Part shown: in pieces, positions 57,601 to 64,000 of the stretch
Layout of the letters: every line of letters begins with the position of its first letter
How positions within the stretch are numbered: position 1 is the stretch's first letter
NCBI GenBank assembly: GCA_019096065.1
Contig: JAGUCH010000002.1
Location: 818,501-882,500 of the forward strand
Reading direction: 5' to 3'
Length of the DNA stretch: 64,000 nt
DNA from: Paracyclopina nana
Taxonomy: Eukaryota; Arthropoda; Copepoda; Cyclopoida; Cyclopettidae
Notes under the pieces: generated by a model
Told to the model about the DNA's origin: nothing
Database searches by the model: none
The model's input: the letters and a program-made list of their open reading frames with translations, nothing else
Position numbers and translations under genes: made by a program

Positions 57601-60600
57601 TCGATCTGAGCCACATACCTGACAGCCACAGGGAGAAATTTAGGTCCCTTATGAAATCATACAACGACTGCTTCACCAATGATCCACGCGCGTACAAATT
57701 ATGGAACAGCCCTCCCATAGAGTTCGAAACAAAAGATAACGTAAAGGTCGTGGCCAAGGCCTATAATATGGGACGTCAGGACGTCGCACTCTGTGACCGT
57801 AAAATTGGCCTTATGCTGGCCAGTGGCTTGATTGAGCCCGTAGATGCAAGCCTTAATAAATTCGGTTCAAGCCCCTGTTTCATCCGCAATAGAAAAAACG
57901 ATGAAGACACCCCTATGAAGCAGCGCAAAGTCAGATTACTATATGATCTCCAGGAGCTAAACAGCCACATTGTCTACCGTGAGACAGGCCATGTAATCCC
58001 ACCAATACAAACACTTTTACCAATGCTCAATAAGGCCTGTCTGCTAACCACAGTAGATTACGCCTCGGGTTTCGACCAGTGCAGATTAGCAGAAAGCTCA
58101 GCTGATTTATCTTGCTTATGCGTAACCTCTCCACGAAGTATATACAGAGGCCACCTTTTCAGGCCCAAAACCATCCCGATGGGACTAGCACTATCACCAG
58201 TAGTTTTCTCTACAATTGTGCAACAGTCCTTACATCCCGAAATACTCGACAGATGCACATGCTATGTAGACGATTTGTGCCTGGCACGGATCAAAAACGA
58301 GCCCGCTCCCGCAGATGATAACGACTACGAATGCCATTTACGGGACTTCCAGCTCATGCTAGAAAGCATGCGCAACTTAAATGCCCTACTTTCATTAAAG
58401 AAAAGCAAAGTAGCAGTAAAAGAAGTTGAAGTCTTAGGCCACATAATAAAGATAGCTCAAAACGGACGAGTAACAATGGAAATGCCACCGAAATACAGGG
58501 ACGCATTTGACAATTACCCGCCACCAAAAACTAGAAAGCAACTGCAGCGCTTCGTAGGCCTCACAAATTGGCTCAGCCAATACTGCCCCAGCCTGGGAGC
58601 CTACATAGCCCCGATATTAGATATCCTTGGCACCGACGATGGCCGAGCTGGAAAATTCACCCTTTCTCCATTCCAAGAAAAATGCTTTAAAGCCATTGTC
58701 GAAGAAATAAAATTAGGCCTCACACTGGCCTTACCTTCTTACGGAGAAACATATGTAATAGTTGACGCAGGGACGATAAGCTACTCAGCACTACTGGCGG
58801 AAGTGGACTCTCAAGGCAAAATGGTCTGCCTCGGAGCCCACTCGGCCAGATTCCCATTAGCCATTGTACTCAATTACTGCTCATTCACAAAAGAATGTGT
58901 GGGAGTATTAGCAGCAGTCACACATTATAAGAAAATTCTTGATGCATGCACGCGAGTGATAATTATCACAGATTGCATGGCAATTGCTTCCATCCTCTCA
59001 CATTCTTTTACCACAAACAATTCGTTCATGACGCGTTTAGCATCTCGATTATATGCACTACCATACTCCTGGAGACTGAGAACAGTCCCAAGGGACCAAC
59101 TAGACGTGGTTGATGTTCTACTAAATAAATTTAAATTCTCGACCGACGAAACGATGTTTTTCGCCCCTTACAGTAACTCATGCCAGCTTACAAAAGACCT
59201 ATATGCAGGCAAGCTAGAACTGCCAGAGGATTTGAAAAATAAAGTAATAACCACGCAAGAACTTCTCACTCATATCTACAATACGTTACTAAATAATGGC
59301 CTTCTTTCCAAGCAACTGTTAGACAAACGTTTAGCATCGCTCCGAGACAAGTGGACTGACTTGATAGGCCCATGTGAAAATGAGCCATGGGACGAAGACA
59401 GCCTGGTCATTGTCAAAGATGACCCGCATGAAGAACCTATCAAGCACACTCATGAGGAAGAGATAAACCCTTACTCAGCCATAAGCTACTTAGAAAATAA
59501 CCCCGTAGTAGAAATACTTTCAGTAAAAAGAGCCCCCGAGCCGAGGCTACCGGGAATTACTCGCAATTTGCTCATTAAACTTCAGAGAAACTGCGAAGAA
59601 ACGCAAACTATTGTAAAGCTACTACTCATCAGCGATAAAAAGCACATCCCTCCGGAACTTTCAAGTCGCTTTAGGGTACTTGGCGCATCTATTCTAGTGG
59701 CTCGCAAGAACCTAAAAAGGCCTTTTTCGCAGGCCAGCAATACGAAAATATATATGAGCACTCATAACACAGCGTATTTACTGGCATGTACTCACTTATT
59801 ACACAACCACTTAGGTGCGAATAAAATGAATCTACTCTTTACACAATCCATGTACGGCACTTACAGTGCAAGAATTGCGCGCATCATATCCTCAGCATGC
59901 ATCCACTGTAGCCTAAACAAACAATCAAACACCCGGTTCATAGGGAAAAGCCGTTTCCCCTTACCGAAAGCCCCTTTTGACATGGTCTCCATAGACTTAG
60001 CATTCTTCGACGATACACTGATAACAGGAAGGAATGCCACAGTGGCTTTTATAATGGTAGACATGTTCAGTAAGCTTCTTATAGTCAAGCCTCTCACAGA
60101 TGCCAAATTCAAACAAATATCAACAGCCATGGAAGAGATATTCTCCACATATGGCACCCCAAAGCACATAATTGCTGACAACGGAGGTAACCTCACTCGA
60201 AATCTAGCCATGCAGGCATTAATAAATAAGTATAGCGTAGAGACGGTAGGACTACTATTCACTACTCCCCATAAGCATACAAATAGTTATGCAGAAAGTA
60301 ATATACGCCTATTAAGAAAAGCTCTACTGCAGAATCTGCAATGCTATAATAAAAAGCAGAGCGAAGTACTAAAATACACAGTGTTCGCCCTCAACAACCG
60401 ACCGTTAACCTTTTACAAATATGTTGATGAAAAAGGTCACACCATCATCCCTACACCGTTCAGCCTATTTTTTGACCGAAAGCCAGTTTTCGACATTGGA
60501 CATGACATTTATGACATTCTGTCGGAAACAGAAAAATTAGTACAGAAAAAACAATGGGCCGAAATAATACAAGAATATGATGAAAAGGAAGAAGAAAGGA

Positions 60601-62270
60601 TAAAAGTCATGTCAAAGACTGAATCCTTGTCCTTCAAACCAGAAATTGGAAGCCTCGTGTTCGTTCGACGATTGCCGGAAAACAAACACAGGCGAAGATT
60701 TATGGCCGAGTTACACGAAATTGTAGATATAACGCGCACCCAGGCCACAGTCAAGCCCTACTTACGTAAAGGAAAAGAACGACAAGTAGGCCTAGACCAA
60801 ATTAAAATATATCGCTTTCACGAGTTATACTCCATGCTTCCTGAAAAAGTCACCGATTTATTATTGCGTACTTACACTCCAGAACAAATTAGCAAAAATG
60901 AGAGCTCAAGGGAGATGAGACAGTTCCTGACCAACCCTTTGGTCAAGCCTCCTCACAAAAGGAAAACAGACGAGATCTCAGAAAGAGAACTGGTAGAACA
61001 GCTAATTTCGGAAACCACGTCGGACACTACAACCTCGTACGATAGACAACTGCAAACCGCCTTAGATGCAGGCAGCATTTTGCAAAGAAAGGCAGCTGAC
61101 ATATTTAAGCCTGAAGACATCGCTCGAGTAAGACAAAAAGCGCAGGATGTTGTTCTCGAAGATTGGAAACAGTTCAAGATCAGACATAAAGACTCCCCTG
61201 AACAAATAAAGGCCCAACTGGGCCTTGACAAAAACATGCCCTCGTTTAGACAGCTAGCTTTAGATAGGGTCAAAAACCAGGCTCCACAGCAAGACCCTAA
61301 AACGATGGAATACTCCACACCAGACAAACCAGCTGAACCAGTTAACCCAGACTACAGTTCCATATCCAAGGCATTCCCGAAGGACCGGGAGCAAAATCAA
61401 TCATTCGACACGGACGGAAGTTTTTCTCCCGACCACCCCATATTAAACGAGAATAATCTACAGGCCGAGCTTTCTAGAATCAATTTCCCGAACCGAAACA
61501 TGGACCTTGAAATCGAGTCTTTAGCTGACTCCTTCGCTAAGGCCTCCATTGAGCCTCAAGACCCACTGTTCTCGGGATTACTGCAACCTACAGACCTAAC
61601 TAAGGCCTTTGACAATACTAAAGAGTTCATCGAAGAATTCGAAAAACAGACCAGCTTTGTCAGCCCAGAGAGCAAAAATAAACTACTAGAAGGCTTTAGA
61701 AGACTATCACGAGCTTTCACTTCTCCCTTTAAATCACCCAAAACACGCCTAGAGGATGCAGGCACAGAAATGTCACCCCTGATTCCAAGCACTAACGATC
61801 CTTCACACGATCCTGACGTATACGAGGACGTGGGAGAATATGGGGCCACCGCCAGGCCGCCCACACCAGATGAAGAAGACGAATTAGTCTCACCACCTAG
61901 TATAGCGGACGAAGTGATGCGTAGACTGCGAGGCAGAAAACCAATAAATTACAGAGAAGCAAGAGCATACACAAAAAAGGTACACTATGTGCCACTCGAA
62001 CCCAGAGAAGGACCTCTGCCACTAGCAGAAAGGAGAAAACTTCGCGAAATATTCAACAGCGACAATGGTGATTCGCCCTATCGAGTCCAGTTGAAACATC
62101 ACGTATTACGAGATTGGAAGGGAAAACACGTCGTAGCACCGCGTTTCGACTACGCCATCTTCCTCAAAGCCATGGGGTTAGACAGCGAGAGCGACGAGCT
62201 ACAAAAAACATTAATGAAGCACAGAGTTACGCGAGACGACATGTACCACCTATATAAAGGAACACTATAG
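54663..62270 (+). CDS. pol: Pol polyprotein (protease, RT, RNase H, integrase) with extra domains
   Basis: From ATG 54663 it encodes about 2535 aa. Order: N-terminal region with two hydrophobic stretches (about residues 145-190); aspartic protease (MIDTGSQ, Asp343); an unrecognised Cys/His-containing region of roughly 350 residues (about 590-980: CYCQPHG, CTCNRLF, CRCNLC); RT (TTVDYASGFDQ; YVDD at 1201); RNase H (Asp1368, KECVGVLAA, IITDCMA); integrase finger (His1711, His1715, Cys1746, Cys1749) and core (Asp1778, Asp1839, Glu1878); a C-terminal module (EIGSLVFVRR); then a 500-residue acidic, Pro/Ser-rich tail ending in a basic folded segment. The open frame extends upstream to 54537 without an ATG, so a -1 frameshift from gag is an alternative to starting at 54663. 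Confidence 0.9.
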   Translation: MSTNNKDLITPNASPAEPQKEADKTKNADADETKSYNYELPPFMQGHFSRECGKASFSFYRAQSEAKKLKETGVAEVAKVSTKTQTEIESTCHYFDDEPADIIESWDSVSNQGKPKIDKPVTIIENSPLADSNEEKTLLEQGNVWDYAIYSSLAILGASLATQAVRNPLITKAASTAIIIAVAGKTVAEYAKNNLTNLTRLLGLNKESKEKEVACLEITNQTVPCESSTAELNKAPIPETKLEISTPADAPVSATVVAETAEATTNNTVAAEDDDIMTVIQSKINSVQAVNFSTHVKKSLDEVDVWDNEDIQSCHSLELNDLADRPFIHVQLPGPVFIKAMIDTGSQSQIISTKLVEIIENKLGYSLPRVATRHKLKVFNGDSIPSSEAVVLQILLGGKILLRKVMFLIADVETMLLIGNSLFAHNDVRLTCKGNTQYIELIGKMSKYGKIPLELSSQEFYPVILTHSVALSPGEEITTLAYIKDEAPILPGLEYNEDTDWEADEDDESIISHISKFENQPMLFEAEEFLKSELTDGAVTKADHNGMVAINLRNTCEFPIRLDGQQIVGHVNLIDSHRFKKTNKINRINLGLKAIARYPSQCYCQPHGIIAQFSDVNGLTRTTFNAFNRANPLKGKNRPKIVYRDMQLFLASDQQDSYDQLTDEYLQKWLSKKEITHIPCIFVIPVEQHLSGEMKRILCTCNRLFNNFKLLHLRHNHCCHRHQTLATAPITSFLAGYEYTVLTIFADGLECFNFQYQKNKGEDFYDLEVMGSRLRLYKLANDIHIILHIRQEDVEDIEYTTALIYTILGQLRFKQTSDYIYVRAVTECLINLNDNPLFLASAAALTLLSGLKYYPEESTFQDLRTDYNIHHFVYIPEGCRCNLCLKRENDQPVTVCGVKTIFEGHLGEYHNRQTLIRKTSELDLVSASLDIAEHTETEKQLFEEVYQLLINHPSSITENTIFNGLGGYFFATPDEEFDKFDLSHIPDSHREKFRSLMKSYNDCFTNDPRAYKLWNSPPIEFETKDNVKVVAKAYNMGRQDVALCDRKIGLMLASGLIEPVDASLNKFGSSPCFIRNRKNDEDTPMKQRKVRLLYDLQELNSHIVYRETGHVIPPIQTLLPMLNKACLLTTVDYASGFDQCRLAESSADLSCLCVTSPRSIYRGHLFRPKTIPMGLALSPVVFSTIVQQSLHPEILDRCTCYVDDLCLARIKNEPAPADDNDYECHLRDFQLMLESMRNLNALLSLKKSKVAVKEVEVLGHIIKIAQNGRVTMEMPPKYRDAFDNYPPPKTRKQLQRFVGLTNWLSQYCPSLGAYIAPILDILGTDDGRAGKFTLSPFQEKCFKAIVEEIKLGLTLALPSYGETYVIVDAGTISYSALLAEVDSQGKMVCLGAHSARFPLAIVLNYCSFTKECVGVLAAVTHYKKILDACTRVIIITDCMAIASILSHSFTTNNSFMTRLASRLYALPYSWRLRTVPRDQLDVVDVLLNKFKFSTDETMFFAPYSNSCQLTKDLYAGKLELPEDLKNKVITTQELLTHIYNTLLNNGLLSKQLLDKRLASLRDKWTDLIGPCENEPWDEDSLVIVKDDPHEEPIKHTHEEEINPYSAISYLENNPVVEILSVKRAPEPRLPGITRNLLIKLQRNCEETQTIVKLLLISDKKHIPPELSSRFRVLGASILVARKNLKRPFSQASNTKIYMSTHNTAYLLACTHLLHNHLGANKMNLLFTQSMYGTYSARIARIISSACIHCSLNKQSNTRFIGKSRFPLPKAPFDMVSIDLAFFDDTLITGRNATVAFIMVDMFSKLLIVKPLTDAKFKQISTAMEEIFSTYGTPKHIIADNGGNLTRNLAMQALINKYSVETVGLLFTTPHKHTNSYAESNIRLLRKALLQNLQCYNKKQSEVLKYTVFALNNRPLTFYKYVDEKGHTIIPTPFSLFFDRKPVFDIGHDIYDILSETEKLVQKKQWAEIIQEYDEKEEERIKVMSKTESLSFKPEIGSLVFVRRLPENKHRRRFMAELHEIVDITRTQATVKPYLRKGKERQVGLDQIKIYRFHELYSMLPEKVTDLLLRTYTPEQISKNESSREMRQFLTNPLVKPPHKRKTDEISERELVEQLISETTSDTTTSYDRQLQTALDAGSILQRKAADIFKPEDIARVRQKAQDVVLEDWKQFKIRHKDSPEQIKAQLGLDKNMPSFRQLALDRVKNQAPQQDPKTMEYSTPDKPAEPVNPDYSSISKAFPKDREQNQSFDTDGSFSPDHPILNENNLQAELSRINFPNRNMDLEIESLADSFAKASIEPQDPLFSGLLQPTDLTKAFDNTKEFIEEFEKQTSFVSPESKNKLLEGFRRLSRAFTSPFKSPKTRLEDAGTEMSPLIPSTNDPSHDPDVYEDVGEYGATARPPTPDEEDELVSPPSIADEVMRRLRGRKPINYREARAYTKKVHYVPLEPREGPLPLAERRKLREIFNSDNGDSPYRVQLKHHVLRDWKGKHVVAPRFDYAIFLKAMGLDSESDELQKTLMKHRVTRDDMYHLYKGTL

Positions 62271-62351
62271 CCCTCAGGCGCCAGGCGTACCGTCCCTTCT
62301 TAGCCACCCGTGCACCACTGCTCCTCAGTACACTCGCTTAAGCCTTGAAAA

Positions 62352-62984
62352 ATGGAGATTAACGCAAGCAATCTACTAGCTTGGAAACCTGAGAAGAAAC
62401 ATCTAGCTCTTGCATTGATAAGACAATACTGGGTGGGAATGAGCTTCTCATCGCCTACACTTCAAGAACAGGAGATTCTAAATGAGCTATATGGGTTCGG
62501 AGTATACCAACACGTAAAAAAGGTTATTAGACACAAAGCCTTTGTGCGGGCCACATATGACCTCCTGAGGCCTTCCCCATGGCATTCCTTAGTATCACGA
62601 GACACGATATCTTCCCACGACACCTCAAGCTTGTACAACTTCGACGAGCTGATTGGGCTTACCGACGCATTTATACGAAAAAATAAAGGAATAGCCTACA
62701 AGCAGGCACTAAGTGAACATTACCTCAGAAACCGACACTATCCAGAACATTTCAGGGATGAACACCTGCGCCCAACACCCATGCCTCTAGACGCATTATA
62801 CGAGAGCCTAATTAGCCTAATGGCCTGCCGTTGGAGACTGCACCTCAAAGGCAACCCAAAAATGGATCACGAGAAATTGGTGGCCATTCCAGAGCAATTC
62901 CTAGAGGACCACTGCCAGAAATACTGCGAAACAGACAAGCTTCGAATTAAATCAATTTTGGCCCTCTCAAACAGCGAAACCTAA
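62352..62984 (+). CDS. DUF5662-like HD-type accessory protein A
   Basis: A 210-aa ORF, 81 nt after pol. It has the pattern HKAFV (His61), SSHDTSSL (His89-Asp90), an acidic FDEL, then HYLRNRHYPEHF (His123, Asn127, His129, His133) and TPMPLDALYESL. The same order HK - HD-x-SKL - H-x3-N-x-HHPEH - MP/L-x-E marks DUF5662 proteins of phages, bacteria and large DNA viruses, as I recall them; they are thought to be HD-like metal-dependent phosphohydrolases of unknown substrate. No signal peptide or membrane segment, so it is not an env. One metal-site position (HH) reads HY. Expression is probably from a spliced or internal mRNA. Confidence 0.6.
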   Translation: MEINASNLLAWKPEKKHLALALIRQYWVGMSFSSPTLQEQEILNELYGFGVYQHVKKVIRHKAFVRATYDLLRPSPWHSLVSRDTISSHDTSSLYNFDELIGLTDAFIRKNKGIAYKQALSEHYLRNRHYPEHFRDEHLRPTPMPLDALYESLISLMACRWRLHLKGNPKMDHEKLVAIPEQFLEDHCQKYCETDKLRIKSILALSNSET

Positions 62985-63214
62985 CATAGCCCTGTCAAAA
63001 AAGGCCAAAGAACACGAAATTGCCAAGATAAATAAGAATAAAAACTAAAAGCCCTACATGTATCGTCAGGACAAATACACTAATGTGCCTTTCTCATAAA
63101 ACCTTCATTAAATTTATTTCATAATGCATAACACTTTTAGACCAGACAGCAGACAGTCTACTCATCACATTCTCGCGCTGCTACAGGAAACTTCGCAGTC
63201 TCTTTGCGTTCACT

Positions 63215-63847
63215 ATGGAGCCTACAGCACAAAAATTAATTATCAGAACTCCCGAATGGAAAAATACAGCTATACGGCTCATGAAAAAACATTGGATAGA
63301 CAAACAACCAATTCCACCCCCAATTGGGATGACGAACCTTATGGACCGCGCCATGTTACACGAGCTGGCACGATTCGGCATCGACCAGTACGTACAGCAA
63401 GTATGCACGCACAAAGCCTTTGTGACCAAAACTTACGAGCGCTTCATTCGCCCGCCGTGGGAAAACGTAATCTCGCGAGACGAGATCGCAGCCTACGACA
63501 ACTCCTCATTGTACGAATTCGACGAGTTGGTTGGCCTGACCGAAGGCATTATTCATGGCCATAAAGGAGCGGCCTACAACAGGGCCATCAGGCATCATTA
63601 TTTGCGTAACCAGCACCACCCAGAACACTACGTCGACGGAAATGGCCAGCCCTCTCCTATGCCATTTGCACCCCTACTAGCAAGCGCCTTAGGTCTGATC
63701 GCCACACGCTGGGAGAAACAGCTACAGGGCGACCCACAAATCGACGACAAAACCTTGTTAATGATTGAGCCCCAAACACTGGACAATTACCATGAGCTTG
63801 ACAAGATGCGAATTATGGGAATTATGTCTCTATTTAGGACACAATAA
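63215..63847 (+). CDS. DUF5662-like HD-type accessory protein B
   Basis: Second 210-aa ORF, paralogous to the previous one over the whole length (shared HKAFV, PW-x-x-x-ISRD, SSLYxFDEL-x-GLT, HYLRNxHxPEH, PMP). Landmarks: His66, Tyr94-Asp95 where copy A has His-Asp, His128, Asn132, His134, His135, Glu137, His138. So B keeps the HH pair but has lost the His of the HD doublet. Start ATG 63215 gives the same length as copy A. Either B has lost activity and acts as a partner of A, or the family uses different ligands. Confidence 0.6.
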   Translation: MEPTAQKLIIRTPEWKNTAIRLMKKHWIDKQPIPPPIGMTNLMDRAMLHELARFGIDQYVQQVCTHKAFVTKTYERFIRPPWENVISRDEIAAYDNSSLYEFDELVGLTEGIIHGHKGAAYNRAIRHHYLRNQHHPEHYVDGNGQPSPMPFAPLLASALGLIATRWEKQLQGDPQIDDKTLLMIEPQTLDNYHELDKMRIMGIMSLFRTQ

Positions 63848-64000
63848 ACTAGCACCGATAGTAATAAATACGTATAATAAATATATATATATATATATAT
63901 ATATTAAAACACAGCACACTCTCGCTCCCTAGTGCGATATATAACCCCCAAATATGACCTCAAATTCGGTTAGGGTGACCAGGTCACCATAACCTTTCAG
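63848..64000 (+). other. 3' untranslated part of the LTR element
   Basis: Contains AATAAA-like sequences and a (TA) run at 63880-63904. GGTGACCAGGTCACC at 63974-63988 is a short palindrome. No polypurine tract or LTR start is seen before the window ends. Confidence 0.5.

Larger units (their letters stand above)
49688..64000 (+). mobile_element. Large LTR retroelement with two DUF5662-like ORFs (3' LTR outside window)
   Basis: In order: candidate 5' LTR, primer-binding site, 2-kb leader, gag, pol, two small paralogous ORFs. All frames are open and catalytic residues intact, so the copy looks young. GC content rises sharply near 49700. The element continues past 64000: no polypurine tract or LTR start is visible before the end. 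RT and RNase H look Ty3/Gypsy-like, while the gag double knuckle recalls BEL/Pao; no env gene is present in the window. Confidence 0.85.

Noticed and set aside
1-64000. CRISPR arrays, bacterial operons or restriction systems
   Set aside because: Tandem repeats here have no unique spacers between units, and all genes are spliced or retroelement-derived; nothing prokaryotic was seen.

Overview
The window looks like nuclear DNA of an arthropod, probably a crustacean; the species cannot be named from the sequence. The evidence is GT-AG introns of about 50 bp to 2 kb, an AT-rich background crowded with minisatellites, and arthropod-type genes: a CUB/trypsin protease, a protein with a zinc motif and a SIAH/DUF4729-like C-terminal half, a class A peptide-type GPCR, a BTB-BACK protein of the insect 'serine-enriched protein' (gprs) type, a C1q-domain protein, a Ly6 protein and METTL24-like secreted methyltransferases. 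There is no bacterial gene organisation.

Layout. 1-1738: minus-strand CUB + trypsin gene (3' end outside the window). 2165-4741: plus-strand zinc-motif gene. 4784-8104: convergent minus-strand coiled-coil gene, with tRNA-like units and a 180-bp palindrome in its first-encountered intron. 8.1-16.7 kb: no gene seen; several tandem arrays (periods about 13, 11, 22 and 18 bp) that share the core CTGAGA. 16800-18393: plus-strand coiled-coil/Thr-rich/C1q gene, overlapping tail to tail with a minus-strand GPCR (18304-19840). 20660-22400: transposon-like unit with terminal inverted repeats of about 280 bp and an internal 23-bp array. 22568-23623: small unknown plus-strand gene. 24154-29122: minus-strand gprs-like BTB gene with a 16-bp array in one intron. 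31285-41221: GC-rich minus-strand Ty3/Gypsy-like element with gag-pol and a broken env-like glycoprotein region. 42096-44532: Ly6/three-finger protein. 45389-48397: two tandem METTL24-like genes showing signs of local gene conversion. 49688 to the window end: a second, apparently intact LTR element on the plus strand.

The second element is the most unusual object. It has a candidate 5' LTR, a primer-binding site, a 2-kb leader with repeated small hairpins, gag (793 aa) with two Cys/His knuckles, and a very large pol (about 2535 aa) with protease, RT (YVDD), RNase H and integrase. Pol starts in an ATGA overlap with the gag stop. Where env would normally lie there are two tandem 210-aa ORFs, homologous to each other, whose HK / HD-x-SSL / H-x3-N-x-H-x-PEH pattern resembles the HD-like DUF5662 family known mainly from phages, bacteria and large DNA viruses. 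To my knowledge such a gene pair in an LTR retroelement has not been described; this needs a profile search. The first element is clearly decayed: its pol is broken after RNase H and inside integrase, and env is broken in at least two places.

Coordinates of spliced genes were worked out by hand from splice sites and reading-frame continuity. UTR limits, element boundaries and family names are less certain than the coding exons.
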